This document shows positions 32,612 through 43,699 of a stretch of DNA of 64,000 nucleotides, one piece after another. The stretch covers positions 208,072,348 through 208,136,347 of the forward strand of contig JAKGHH010000001.1 in NCBI GenBank assembly GCA_022828595.1. The letters are read 5' to 3'. Each line of letters starts with the position of its first letter. Position 1 is the stretch's first letter. A program made the position numbers and the translations under genes. This stretch comes from Nelumbo lutea. Its lineage: Eukaryota; Streptophyta; Magnoliopsida; Proteales; Nelumbonaceae. The notes beneath the pieces are model-generated. The model was not told the DNA's origin. It worked only from the letters and a program-made list of their open reading frames with translations, and did no database searches.

Positions 32612-34132
32612 GATGTTCCCTACTATCACAGAGTTTCTTCTCAGGGAGAGAGTAGTGAAATGGGTTTATCCACATCAGAAATTCCTTTACCTATCCCAAT
32701 CACTGAAGGGGATTGTAATGAGGAGGGTTGTCCAAAGTGTAGGGAGCTTAGGGTGTTTCATAGGCGGTAAAGACAGGTTGATTTCGGTACTCAACAGTCC
32801 AGGTCAGCTTCAGTTTCCTCTGCAACTCCAGATCCAGGTACCACAGCTCCCTCACATCCTACTACAGATGAGATGCCTCCTACTACTGAGCCTTCACCTC
32901 CTTTGGATGATCTTGATCTTCCAATTGCTATCCGGAAAGGGAAACGCCATTGCACTTCATCTACAGCACATTGTATTTCTCAGTATCTGACTTATGATCA
33001 TTTGTCCCCATCCTATAAGTCCTTTTTAGCATCTAACTCTGCCACTCCCATTCATAGGACAATGCAAGAAGCCTTGTCAATACCAGAATGGAAGGATGCC
33101 ATGAAGGTAGAAATGGATGCTCTTCTCAAAAATAATACATGGGAACTAGTTAATCAACCGAAAGGGAAGAAACCGGTTGAGTGTAGATGGGTGTTTACAA
33201 TAAAACATAATACTGATGGCTTTATTGAGAGGTATAAGGCCAGATTAGTTGTAAAAGGATTTATCAGACTTGTGGCATAAACTACTTGGAGACTTTTGCA
33301 TCGGTAGCCAAGATGAACACTATCAGAGTGTTATTGTCCATTGCAGCAAATTTCTCTTAGCCATTGTTCCAGATGGATGTTAAAAATGCCTTCCTTAATG
33401 GTGACCTACAAGAAGAGGTATACATGGAGTTACCTCCCAAATTCTACAGTATAGAAGCAGGGAAGAAGGTCTGCCGGTTGAATAAAGCCTTATATGGACT
33501 AAAACAGTCACCAAGAGCATGGTTTGACAGATTTAGACCAGCTCTTGGAAAATTCGGCTATGCCCAAGCCCAATCAGATCACACTCTTTTCATTAAGAAG
33601 ACAGACTCTTCCTTGACTCTACTTGCTGTTTATGTGGATGATATTGTGGTGACAGGGAGTGATACCCATGAGATTGACTCTCTTAAACAACTGCTTCACA
33701 AAGAATTTGAAGTCAAAGACTTGGGAGAACTACATTATTTATTGGGTATTGAAGTAGCTCAATCAAAACATGGAATTTTTGTCTCTCAAAGGAAGTATGT
33801 CCTTGACCTTCTAGAGGAAACTAGAGAGCTAGGGGTTAAATCAGCTAACACACCAATTGAACAGAACCACAAGATTAGAATTGAAGGTGGGGAGCCTCTT
33901 GAAGACAAGGCTATTTCAGAGGTTGATAGGGAAACTACTTTATCTATGCCTCACCCGACCAAACATTTCATATGCAATCAGTGTAGTTAGCCAGTACATG
34001 CATTACCCCACAACCACTCATCTTCTTGCAGTTGAGAGGAATCTTGCTTACCTGAAGAGATGTCCGAGCAGGGGCATACTCTTCAAAAATAATGGTCACA
34101 TGAAGATAGAAGTCTACACGGATGCTAATTGA
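32612..34132 (+). pseudogene. Copia reverse transcriptase relic
   Basis: After a low-complexity Pro/Ser linker: MQEALSIPEWKDAMKVEMDA, VECRWVFTIKHNTDGFIERY, FQMDVKNAFLNGDLQEEVYM, KALYGLKQSPRAWFDRF, AVYVDDIVVTGSD (the catalytic YVDD box, intact) and LHYLLGIEVAQSKHGIF. Frame breaks at about 33265 and 33900. The fold resumes as LYLCLTRPNISYAISVVSQY. This is the best preserved part of the element. Confidence 0.9.
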
Positions 34133-34612
34133 GCGGGGTGTGTTGATGACAGGAGGTCTACTTCTGGGCATTGTGCCTTTGTAGGGGGTAACCTTGTCTC
34201 TTGGAGGAGTAAGAAACAAAATGTTGTAGCACGTTCCAATGCTGAAGTAGAATACAAATCTATGGCACATGGTGTGGCTAAAGTATTATGGTTGAAATCC
34301 TTGTTTAAGGAACTGGGAATTGCTTATGAGAAACCCTTGATGCTATATTGTGATAATCAAGCTGCTATTAACATCGCCCACAATCCAGTACAATATGGCA
34401 AAACTAAATATATTGAGGTGGATCGACACTTTATCAGAGAGAGAGTTGCCTCCCAAGAAGTGTGTCTTCCATATATTGCCTCCGATATGCAGCTTGCTGA
34501 TTTCTTCACCAAGGCAGTTCCAAAAGCTAAGTTGGAAACAGATTTACGCAAGTTGGGAATGATAAACATCTATTCCCATCTTGAAGGGGAGTATAGAGAT
34601 GTAGAGCAATGA
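34133..34612 (+). pseudogene. Copia RNase H relic
   Basis: KIEVYTDAN followed by a stop, then DRRSTSGHCAFVGGNLVSW, NAEVEYKSMAHGVAKVLW, MLYCDNQAAINIAHNPVQ and HIP-type YIEVDRHFIRERVASQEV, ending with MQLADFFTKAVPKAKL. This is the RNase H of Copia elements with its Asp and Glu residues; the first stop (TGA at about 34131) separates it from RT. Confidence 0.88.
34583..34591 (+). other. Copia polypurine tract
   Basis: GAAGGGGAG directly before the 3' LTR, the primer for plus-strand DNA synthesis. Confidence 0.75.
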
Positions 34613-35269
34613 CTACTGCTGTTATTTTATTTATTGTGGTCCCCATTGCTGTTGTTAGTTAGTCCTTTTTTATATTTGTTGTTAGGCTGCTGTTAGCATT
34701 GTTAGTTTTGAATGGATGAGAGATCCATCATATGGATGGCCGAACCCTGCAGGTAGGTTGGGCAAAATTTCAAAATTTTCTCTATCTCCCATGTGGGAAT
34801 CACATTCCCTATTTTAAAAAACTGCATTTTCAATGATCAATCTTGAACCTAAACCAGACCAGATCTGAAACCAAAGGTATGAGAAGTATATACCTGATAC
34901 GAAGTAGTAGTAACCCCCAACGAAGGTGTTCACGCCCAAGGAGAATACCAAAGACTGCTCCCACTGAAGATGACACAGTGTAAGGTGGAACAGAATCAAC
35001 AGGATGGTTCTTTAGCAAGAACCAAATTCTTCAGCAAGAACTCGATGAGGGGCAGGTGAGCACGACTTCTGATTACCTTTTCTCCCAAAAGATAATATCA
35101 AGAACTCTTCTTGATCGCTCCTACAGGTGGAGATCGAACTAGTAGAGGCGGCAAGAGCAGGAAAGGGTAGAATCTAAAGTAGTCGAACTACAAGATTTCT
35201 TTCTTGTGATCTGTGAATCAGAAGATCTCTCTTCTTTTCTGTCTATTTTTGGTTCGCCCCTTGCTGCTC

Positions 35270-35277
35270 TATTTATA
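35270..35277 (-). promoter_or_regulatory. TATA box of the nested solo LTR
   Basis: TATAAATA on the minus strand in the GGCTATAAATA context shared by the family. It points toward the Copia RNase H, so it could give antisense transcripts of the Copia element. Confidence 0.6.
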
Positions 35278-36032
35278 GCCTTTAAAGAGAGGTTCTCCTA
35301 ATCCCATTAGGAGTTTTCTAATCCAAATCTTGTATTTGGATCTGGACTCTCTTTAAGAGATAAGTATAATCCCTTATCTTATCTGCAAATAAAGATCAGC
35401 CCCCATAATCTAATTAGGAGTTTCCTGATCCAAATCTTTATTTGGATCTGGACTCTGAATGGATAGGGATAATCCTTTATCCTATCTGCTGATCTGAATC
35501 CCAAAATCACCCTCTTTTAATCAATCACATTAAGCTGGTTCGGTTTGGGCTTTAGGCTCATTAAGTCCATTTGCTCACTTACCCTCCTATCTGCTTCACA
35601 GTTGGATATCCTTGTGTGGCATGGGACCCAAGTATTGATCTACACACCAGCCACATGGGTTCAGCCCAGCCTCTGTTATAAGGCTTGGCCGAATTCACTG
35701 TAGGGGACAGTGGACCCCTGAGTCCATCACCATGGGCTCTTAATGGGCCCAACATTTACACCAAATGGTCCCTGGGTCAAGCCACCTTATAAAAACACAA
35801 GGACTGTGGATGGATGCAAGATTAGCCCATCAGGTATTACCATCAATGGTTTTACATTTAACCTCTCAACCCATAATGATCAAACACTGCCCGACAAGAG
35901 AGGACCTCTCCCTCGACTGCAAGGTACAATGCTGCACTCTCTACTCACATGGATCCCAAGAATTAAAACATTTTTTGCAAACATTTCGAAACAATAATAT
36001 ATATATATATATAAACATGTTTTGCAAAACAA

Positions 36033-36049
36033 ATTTCAACGGTTGAAAT
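36033..36049. promoter_or_regulatory. 17-bp palindrome in LTR
   Basis: ATTTCAACGGTTGAAAT, third perfect copy, next to an (AT)n tract at 35996-36012. Confidence 0.4.
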
Positions 36050-36867
36050 AGACTGTCGGAAGTTTTGGTTTCCATCAGAGAGAGTGCACCCTCGATCATT
36101 CACTTTGTCTGACAAAGGGGCTGATCCTGTCACTATGATCACCCACTCAGATGAATTCTCAGACTATCCCAACATACCCAGGTTTTGACCCCCTATAAGG
36201 ATCTCACTGATTAACATATCAAAGACAGCCCAATCCAGCACCTAGTGCAGTATCATAATCGAGTCTAGGGGTCAGGTGTAACATTCCAGTTTTGCCCATC
36301 TATCTCCAAGGTCCAGGGCAATACTGGAATTCTGGTCCGGTTCAGGGTATCAAGAAAGCCCACACTGCATGTACCTCAGGTCTCATCCTAGCAACTGAGG
36401 CAAGACACCCCAACCAACTTGGCAGCACATCAGTGTTAGCTTTGACAGGATAAATCTCCCCAGATCTATCCAATGGCTGTAAAGATTCTAAACTAACACG
36501 AGTTTCATATGTGTCTAGTTTAAGAGTATTACTCAGACACACCATAATAACATGAATCAAATATGTACTTTATTCATTTACATTAAATGTCATAATGTAC
36601 ACCATTCTGATTGGAGCTAAGGGCATACATTGTCTAACAAGTTTATTAGTTATTTGCCTATGTAAGCAGTAGGGGTTCTAATGTAATTGTAATCCTTTTA
36701 ATATTATTATAAATAGATGAGTGGGGCAGCAAATATAGCCTATCACTCCTTTCTCTTATCTTTCTCTTCTCTCTTCTTTCTTCCTTCTTCTTCTTCTTCT
36801 CTTTGCTAGTTTTTTCTTCTTAATCTGCATCAAGAATTGGACTGATTACAGTCCAGATTTGTCTACT

Positions 36868-37563
36868 GTTATGACCTTTGTATAACTTGGCCCCACCTCC
36901 TCCAAGCTATGGCAGTCGAATTCTCATTTTCAGCCCATCTCAACTGTCTTCTCCAGTGATTATTTGACCTCTGATGGCCACTCAACTGGCAGTTCTGAGT
37001 TCTGACAACTATGTCTGAAAATCTCCAGCAACCATTATCCTAGCACAAAATCATGGTTCATCAACCCCTGCAATAAGCTTGCAAGGGGAGCACCAATGCA
37101 TGACGAATTGATAGTTCTAGCTCAAATTGTTCTTACTACCTTATCGTTCTACTAATTTTTTGCATTGGGAGCACCACCAATCCTGATGTGTGACAACAAA
37201 GTAATTTGATGTGTAAATTTTAAATCTCAAGAAAATGACAAGACAAATATGAAAGCAATTCTAGAACACAGGTGGTAAAACAAAACCAAGTTATGTCTTA
37301 TTAAATTGAATTTACTGCAAATTTCAATTCCGTAGAAAAAGTGAATCATAAATTAAAAGGTAAATAATTTAAACCACCCCTCTGTTTTTTGACAAATACT
37401 TTAACCTCCCCTAACTTTTACCTCTCCAAATTTCTCCTTTGACATTTCAGAGAAATTATACAAATAGGCCCCTTCTGTTAGTTTGATGTTAAGAACCTAA
37501 TTGAGTATGATGATGTCATGATTGTGAACACTTTAAAATTCTCAGTTTGCCCATGGATGACAA
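36868..37563. other. Spacer right of the Copia element
   Basis: No gene or clear repeat recognised. Short stretches of mixed composition with stops in all frames. Confidence 0.5.
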
Positions 37564-38060
37564 TTTTTTTTTTTTGAAAAATAACATGATTATTAAAGCA
37601 TAAAAGTTTGTTACATGAGATCCAAAGAAAAGGCCACTTTGGTGGTTAATCACAGTTAACCAGCACTATAATAGTCAATACCAAAGTAACAACGCTCTCC
37701 CTTTAAGGATTTTTTTTGGTAGTGAATAAAAAAAATATATTAGATGAAAAAGAAGATGAGTACAAAGAGGGATGATGAGGGATCACTCAGAAAAACAATG
37801 ATAGAAAACTTATCAAATTTAAGCTAACATCAGCTCCCCCCCCCAATCCAGTTCTAGAACTGACCAAAAACCAGATCTAAAAGAGTTATTACAATCATCT
37901 TCAAATTCTGGAAAACTCATAACCCAATCCGAAATTTTTTTCCCAGTGATCGAAACAAGACAGTCGTAACATTTGTGTTAGTCTTCAGAAATTCTTCTAT
38001 TTCTCTCCTTCCATAACTCCCAGCATACTGCAAATGGCACACAACTCCCAAGTTATCTCC
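37564..38060 (-). mobile_element. LINE scraps (poly(A) ends and zf-RVT tail)
   Basis: T runs at about 37566 and 37710, each followed by ATTATTAAAG- or ATATATTAGATG-like words, are reversed LINE 3' ends. On the minus strand at about 38040-37985, FAVCWELWKERNRRI matches the WxIWEERNxRIF motif of LINE zf-RVT regions. The rest is too decayed to place. Possibly two nested insertions. Confidence 0.55.
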
Positions 38061-38794
38061 CTCCTTGGGGAATTAGTCCCCAATATAAATAGAAGTTTAC
38101 AACTCCCCACTTGGGGGATTAGTCCCCAAAGAAATGATGTTTTTTATAAGCTCCCAAAAGAAATGGTTCCTGGATTCCACGGATGACAATATTGGAGTAT
38201 CAATTGACCAAAATACCCCCAAAATTGCTCGTTTACATATTCATTGCAAACTTCCTCTAAACAACAGAGGCAAGTAGCTCTTGAGCAGCTTTGTTTGCTA
38301 GGCACTTATGATAATAGAAGGTTTGGCAGTCAGCAAGATTCAGGAGTGGGTGAGAAGGAAATGGAAAATCCCTCTCAGGGTGAGACTGAGGAGGTTTATG
38401 GAAGCTTAATTTCTCTTCATCTTTCTGTCGATGGTGGAGGTAGAAATGGTAATACCGTATGGAAAATAAGGTCAAGGAGTTTGAATGGGACTTTGTTTTA
38501 CCTTATCTTGGGAGCCACAGAAGGTCTGCTAGTGTTGGAATCACAAAGACAAACCTTAAGAAGTGTGTATTCGAATTTTTGGGCTGCCCCTCCATCTGTG
38601 GAGGGCTACCGTAGTCACCAAGGTGAACGATCTCTATACGGGTTGTGTCGAGCTCGACAACTTAGGGAGACCACAGAATGGATTCGATTGAAAGGACGCT
38701 TAATGTGGTTCATAGGGATATGTAGTATGCTGTGACTCTTTGGCCAGAGATAAGGCTTGAAACGCACAAAGCCCGTCGAGACTTATGCCCTTGA

Positions 38795-39228
38795 ATGGCG
38801 GGAAGAGCTTCATGGATCTCAGAGGTTTTGGGAGGCGTCGACATTGAGTATGAAGTGCAAAGGGCAATGAAAGGTAAATGGGTGATTTCCTACACAATTA
38901 GAGATTGTAACATTGAAAGACAAATGCTAAACTTCATTACACATCGGAACGAAAAAAGAAAAATCTATCTACATTTCAATATTAATGAAGAAGGAAGAAA
39001 GGAAAAGAGTTCATTTAGAAGAATCCATCTCAGAAAGATTTTGTTAGAAAAGACTGAGATCCGATCATTACCAACATATAGCAGGGTCTCCTTGGCCTTG
39101 TCGACAATCTTATCCGCTAGCTTCTCCAAATCAACGGCGTTGATCAGAAAATCGGAACAGAGAGAAAGAGAGGAACTCGGTTCCCATCAAAAGAGAGGGC
39201 AATTTGATTTTCAGATGACAAAAGAAAG

Positions 39229-39259
<31 letters not shown>

Positions 39260-39286
39260 GCAGAGCCGATAACAGAAGAACGATGA
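38795..39286 (+). CDS. Unrecognised 163-aa open frame upstream of F-box gene 1
   Basis: It starts with ATG (MAGRASWISEVLGG) and has no domain I recognise. The C terminus reads through the (CT)n microsatellite as a Ser/Leu run, which argues against a real protein. It may be an uncharacterised gene, part of the F-box transcript leader or chance. Confidence 0.15.
39233..39259. repeat. (CT)n microsatellite
   Basis: About 27 bp of CT repeats some 300 bp upstream of the F-box start. Together with (GA)n at 39513-39533 it resembles the GA/CT tracts common in plant promoters and 5' UTRs. Confidence 0.85.
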
Positions 39287-39565
39287 AAGAACCGCGGGAC
39301 GGTGGAAAAAGCGCGGGAGGTTGAGAAGTGAAACAGGAAAGATTCTGTCAATATATCTAGAGGTGGGCCACTGATGTTATCGGATTCTAATCCGACGACC
39401 CAGAATCTCTTCTGAAATCTGAAGTGAGTGGCCTCTCATGTAGTAAAAAAGAAGCCAACTTTTAATTTTAAGCAGTTGTCAAAAGAGACGAAGGTTGGGG
39501 GGAGTCAAAACACAGAGAGAGAGAGAGAGAGAGTGCAGAGAAGAAAGCCAGATAGCGTTGTGGAG

Positions 39566-40633
39566 ATGGTTGACCAGGGAAGGAAGAGGAGGAGGAAGAA
39601 GAATTCCAAGGTGGATTTGGAAAACATCCCGGAAGAAATCATCTCCAGCATACTGGTTAACATCCCGGCTCATAAGCTTTACGAATTAAGGCCGGTTTGC
39701 AAGCAATGGTTTAAGCTTATATCAGAACCCAATTTCATCGATCAACATCTCTCTCGCTCTGAACCTGGGTTGCTTGTTCAATACCATCACTGGAGGTACA
39801 TGACCGTGTTTTTGGAGATGAAAGGAGAGAGGTTCAGGGTTCGTGATTTGAATCTTAAACTCCGATTTGGAAGTCGAATTCATGCTAGTTGCAATGGTTT
39901 AATCTTGTTGGAGGGCGTCAATCAAGCTGGAGGATTGTTCGTCGCTAACCCTGTGACCAAACAATGCATGAAGCTCCCCCCTAGAAGTGGACCATATTCA
40001 TTGTTCTATGGATTTGCTAATCATCCAGGCACAAGAGTGTACAAAGTGTTAACCCTTAATCGACAAGGAGATAGCTGTATTTGTGATATACTTACCCTAG
40101 GTTCTGATTCATGGAGGCATGTTCTTGTACCTCAGGAATTTCGGAGATCCAATTCCCTATATCTTGCCACTAAAGGGTTTTTGCATAACATAACGGATTC
40201 TTATAATGGAGAAGATAAAGAATATATGCATTCCATGGACATGGTTCATGAGACTTTTCACAGGACACGTCTCCCCGTATCTGCATGTGGGAAACAAGAT
40301 AGACTGTTTGAATTGGGGGGTTTTCTAGCATTCACGACTCGAATTGAAACCACGTCGCGTTTTGATATATGGGTTTTGAAGGATTTCCACAAGGGAAATT
40401 GGGTTAAACAACATAGTGTTGTCCTTGAAGGTGTTAGGTTTGCTAACAAGAGAAGCCTTAGTATGGTAAAACCGGTTGGCAGCTTGAAAAATGGCAAGGT
40501 GATAATCTTTACGGACTATGTATCCTTCTATGCAACTGATGTTGAACTGAAGTGGGTAAGGAGGATTTGGAAACTCCGGGCCGATGATGTTCTACCACAT
40601 GTTAACAGTCTCATTTCCTGCAATGCATTTTAG
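39566..40633 (+). CDS. F-box protein with F-box-associated domain (copy 1)
   Basis: 355 aa, single exon, stop TAG at 40631-40633. The start is the first ATG in the frame, MVDQGRKRRRKK; a longer open frame to 39428 begins with GTG and holds no other ATG. The basic N terminus may be a nuclear signal. F-box at about residues 17-60 (IPEEIISSILVNIPAHKLYE, LRPVCKQWFKLISEPNFI). An F-box-associated region follows: ASCNGLILLEG, LFVANPVTKQCMKLPP, YKVLTLN, FDIWVLKDFHKGNWVKQHS and VGSLKNGKVIIFTD. Such proteins carry targets to SCF ubiquitin ligases by binding SKP1 through the F-box; the substrate here is unknown. The closest relative in view is the gene at 58876, roughly two thirds identical by eye and collinear throughout. 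Confidence 0.9.
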   Translation: MVDQGRKRRRKKNSKVDLENIPEEIISSILVNIPAHKLYELRPVCKQWFKLISEPNFIDQHLSRSEPGLLVQYHHWRYMTVFLEMKGERFRVRDLNLKLRFGSRIHASCNGLILLEGVNQAGGLFVANPVTKQCMKLPPRSGPYSLFYGFANHPGTRVYKVLTLNRQGDSCICDILTLGSDSWRHVLVPQEFRRSNSLYLATKGFLHNITDSYNGEDKEYMHSMDMVHETFHRTRLPVSACGKQDRLFELGGFLAFTTRIETTSRFDIWVLKDFHKGNWVKQHSVVLEGVRFANKRSLSMVKPVGSLKNGKVIIFTDYVSFYATDVELKWVRRIWKLRADDVLPHVNSLISCNAF

Positions 40634-41370
40634 GACCATTTTTTGAGATCTCTCTCTGGTCTCCCCAACTTATGGTATCATAGCTCCTTCCCGTTTTTAA
40701 TTTTTTTATTCAACCTTTCTATACGATCTTAGTCTGCTATTATTGTTTTGGAACCTATACAGTACAATTGTTACTTATTCAGTGGTTTGGAATACTTTTG
40801 GTATCTTATCACAGTTGTATGATTAATGCTAAGTTTTAGACTGATGTCACATGAATTTCTTTCATGTAGCAGTAAATGTTCAGTTTATGTTATGATAACC
40901 CCAGCCAAAGAATATGTCAAATTCAAGGATATTAGTAGATGTATCCTTTACCTGTATGCTTTGGGCTCTTGGTTGGATGTTTAAGAAAGAGTTCCTTGTT
41001 TGGATGAATGTGCCTATCCAGTTGCTTTTATTTCTGGGCTGCAGTCAATTTAAAATCAGAATATTGAGATCGACATTGCTATGTTTGAATCCTGATCTTC
41101 TATTTCATGATAGAACTTTATCTTCCCTTAGCCATCTACTTTATTGTTGATGTTGCAGTTGTTCTCCTCCTTGATATTTCTGTTAAGTAATGAGCATATA
41201 TCAAAGATGAGAAGAATGAGGAGAAAATCTTCCCAAAGATACAAGACATGTAGTCATGTAGAAAATATTGAAGCAAAAAGAAGTAACTCCACATCCAAAG
41301 CAATGCTAAAGGTCAAAACAGAATTATAAACTATACCCTGAATTTGCCAACTCCAAACTAGACAGGGAGC
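40634..41370. other. 3' flank of F-box gene 1, partly duplicated
   Basis: The first 270 bp or so align with the flank of F-box gene 2 (for example GTTTTTAATTTT, TTGGAATACTTTT, TTATGATAACCCCAG versus TTATGATTATCCCAG), so the duplication includes 3' UTR and downstream DNA. The region beyond 40910 shows no gene; the 78-aa frame at 40914 is not supported. Confidence 0.6.
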
Positions 41371-41954
41371 TTTTTTTGATAAGTAAGGAATCATATTCCA
41401 TTAATTCAAAGATTGGTTACGTGAAAATCCCCTTAGAGAGGCGCGAGGTGCTGCCTCTCCATACAGAAAACACAAAAACTACATCAAAAAGTGCATGACT
41501 GTTACAAAAGACACAAATTACAGTTGCACCCAGAATAATGTTTCCCTGTTTGTCCCTTGTTTTGCCAAGACATCAGCAAATGCATTAGCTGATCTCCCAA
41601 TCCACTGTACTGTTACAGACATATTCTTTGTCAGCCTTTTGAATTTCTTTATCTCATTCTTGTAGTCCCACGTGACATTCTCCGGATTATTTAACCAGTT
41701 CACCACTGTCTTAGAGTCCCCTTCAACCAGAAGCTGCTCCACACCCATTTCTTTTGCAAGAATTATTCCTTGTATTGCAGCTAACAGCTCTGCCCGGATA
41801 GAGTTACCAACACCTAAAGGGCCAGAGTATAGTAAGACAGCCTCTCCAGCCTCATTCCTCAGTACACCTCCCAAAGCAGAGGGACGCAGGTTGCCCTGGC
41901 TACTTCCATCAAAATTCAGCTTCAAAGAACCATGACAAGGGGGGACCCAGCTTG
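41371..41954 (-). mobile_element. LINE 3' end with intact RNase H domain (copy A)
   Basis: Poly(A) read as TTTTTTTGATAAG at 41371. Reading leftward: SWVPPCHGSLKLNFDGSSQG, RAELLAAIQGIILAKEMGV, LLVEGDSKTVVNWLNN and RSANAFADVLAKQGTN, so all acidic RNase H residues are present without a frameshift, ending LFWVQL-stop. The open frame continues upstream to 42243 through unrelated AT-rich sequence and the LINE part starts only near 41954. It is about 90% identical in protein to 61456-61888. Confidence 0.85.
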
Positions 41955-43030
41955 CAATAGGATATTTAGAAAGATGGTTATGCTTTCTCTTAATTAGGTT
42001 TCTACAATTGCATAGACCTGTTATATAAAATTGGGCTGTTACTTTTCTTCCACATCTAAAGAAAAATAAAAAATAAAAAATAATAGCAATCTCCAAATGA
42101 TTGATAAAAAAAATAGCAATCAAAAAACTAATAGACCTGTTATATAAAATTCTGCACTTGATGAATGCTAAGATATGGCAAAATCTTAGGGAAAACCTAT
42201 AGGATTTCAATTGTAGAATGAACCTATGCTCGTGTCTCTTCATGTACTCCTAATGGAAGATGAAGTGTTCAATCATCTCTTCTTTCCTTTTGCTCATGAA
42301 TCACTATTAAGAGATGTTACATCACCTCCTAGTAATAAGAATATCTACAAAGAGCCATTGCTTGGTATAGTAATAAAATCTTGGGCTGACAAGCATTAGA
42401 AACAGTTTCAAGTCTGAGAACCGACACTTTGGTGCAAAAAATGTCTAGCGTTAGGTTGATATTAAGTCCACCCTTCCCAAAACTTCAGATAGCCAAAACC
42501 AGGTCACCAACATTGCATGATGATATCCAAGTCAGGTTACTGCTTAAAAAAAACATTGGGTGATGAGCATTTTAGGATCCTAACAATCAAAACATCCAAA
42601 GAAAATGCAGCCACGTTCAGAACTGTCTGAACCAAAACAAGCAAGCCAGAAAGAGAATAAAATTACTTTAGCAAATTCAAATAAGATAATTGAAAAATGG
42701 CCCCTTGGATTGGACTACCATATTTTTTCCTTTCTTTGTTATTATTAGGATGCTTTTAGCATTGATAAATAAATCGAGGTCTTTTAGGTATTGCATGTGC
42801 CTTTCCTACCCCCTTATCTGTTCAGTCCAAGGAGTTATTTACTGACAGCTGAAGTGGCTGAACTGAATGACTTACCGCTGTCTTTTAGTGAATAAGTTTT
42901 TCAGGAGTTTAGAGTTCCTTATGGCTGAAGCTGAAGTCGAGTCAATTACTATGCCCTCAAATATTCTATTATTTAATTGTTTTATCCACAAAAAGACAAG
43001 GCAACAAATAATTCAGTTAGGCTAAACAGC
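41955..43030. other. Spacer, no gene
   Basis: Nothing recognisable apart from an A-rich tract at 42058-42115. No conserved frames. Confidence 0.5.
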
Positions 43031-43034
43031 CCCT

Positions 43035-43231
43035 AAATATTTAGACATATCCGTAGGGAAGGGAACCAAGCTGCAGATTGGCTCGCAAACAAAGGGCACA
43101 ACAGATCATTGATCACAAACTCTAATATTTCCTGGGAGTTGAATTACATTTTGTTAGTGGATATATATCAGGGAGTGCTTTTCCTAGGATTCTTTTAGTT
43201 TTGTTTTGTTCTTCCTTTGTACCCAAAAAAA
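43035..43231 (+). mobile_element. LINE RNase H tail fragment
   Basis: HIRREGNQAADWLANKGHN (about 43045-43100) is the last motif of a LINE RNase H. LLVDIYQGVLFLGFF and a 3' UTR follow, ending CCAAAAAAAAA at 43226. Different family from copy A. Confidence 0.7.
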
Positions 43232-43699
43232 AAGTCCCTAAACATTAGTAGTTATGCCTGGTAACCTAGGACCTTTAGATAGTGCAAGTGTCTTCAGGGA
43301 TGGCTTAGTCAGTTGCATCATAGTATATTGATCCTACTAGCAAGGGAACTCTATTAGATAGAGGTGGGATCCTCTTAGAGTTGTGCTTAATTGACTATAG
43401 GGGAAGATCCAGGCAATTAATGGTGATCAGTTGACTCTCTTCCTTTAACAAAGTTCAATGTAGGTACCTCTCTATCATGTGGGAGAATTTGGAAAAGGTT
43501 AGGAAAGCACATTCCCATCTGAAACCTTAAAAATGGGAGATTCATGTGCCTTTTAAAGGACATCATGGTAATAGTGAAGACTGTTAAAGTTAGGGATATC
43601 AGGTCTTCTAAGAGATCAATTAAAGTTTTTAGAGTGATCTTTGGTTGGAAGGTTTGTTGGGATTGATCCAAAGGAAGAAGTGGTCATTGATTTAGCTTC
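43232..43699. other. Spacer between LINE fragments
   Basis: No gene. The right part probably already belongs to the ORF1 relic that follows, but frames are broken. Confidence 0.4.

Larger units (their letters stand above)
34709..36639 (-). mobile_element. Solo LTR, 1931 bp, inside the Copia 3' LTR
   Basis: On the minus strand it starts TGTTAGACAATGTATGCCC (36639) and ends GATCTCTCATCCATTCA (34709). The perfect 5-bp duplication AGTTT lies at 34704-34708 and 36640-36644. TATA box at 35270-35277 (-), palindrome at 36033-36049. With the matching empty site in the 5' LTR this is the clearest insertion in the window, and the lack of any internal region shows later LTR-LTR recombination. Frames inside (for example 35743-36046) are non-coding. 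Confidence 0.95.
29300..36867 (+). mobile_element. Ty1/Copia retrotransposon, full span, with nested solo LTR
   Basis: 5' LTR (29300-29644), primer binding site TGGTATCAGAGC, leader, gag, protease, integrase, reverse transcriptase, RNase H, purine tract GAAGGGGAG and a 3' LTR starting at 34592. The order PR-INT-RT-RH defines Copia. The 3' LTR is split by an unrelated solo LTR (34709-36639) that brought a 5-bp TSD. Without the insert the element is about 5.6 kb. Possible flanking duplication ATTAT (29295-29299) / GTTAT (36868-36872), one mismatch. Frameshifts and active-site changes make it inactive. Confidence 0.92.
34592..36867 (+). repeat. Copia 3' LTR, split by a nested solo LTR
   Basis: The left piece 34592-34708 and right piece 36640-36867 together match the 5' LTR. 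The first bases are TATAGAGATG rather than TGTAGAGATG, so the terminal G is mutated. The empty-site sequence is given by the 5' LTR (GTTAGTTTATTAG), and the insertion duplicated AGTTT. Confidence 0.9.
38061..39565. other. Upstream region of F-box gene 1
   Basis: Contains the unassigned frame 38795-39286 and another long frame at 38244-38735 that lacks an ATG at its start. On the minus strand LINAVDLEKLADKIVDKAKE followed by TATGTTG|GTAATG (about 39143-39066) could be an exon of a degraded gene, but a stop lies just before it. The promoter of the F-box gene should lie in the last few hundred bases; no TATA box is obvious. (GA)n at 39513-39533 sits in the probable 5' UTR. Confidence 0.35.

Noticed and set aside
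35743..36046. Frames of 84-93 aa in the nested solo LTR
   Set aside because: Similar frames recur in each LTR copy (for example 8908-9138) with changed reading and no domain; LTR sequence explains them.
38244..38735. 163-aa frame upstream of the F-box gene
   Set aside because: It has no ATG at its beginning and no recognisable domain.
39428..39565. N-terminal extension of F-box gene 1 (46 codons)
   Set aside because: It begins with GTG, contains no ATG, reads through a (GA)n tract, and has no counterpart in F-box gene 2. The ATG at 39566 aligns with the start of the paralogue.
41955..42243. N-terminal part of the 241-aa minus-strand frame
   Set aside because: Similarity to LINE RNase H starts only at about 41954; the upstream part is chance open AT-rich sequence.
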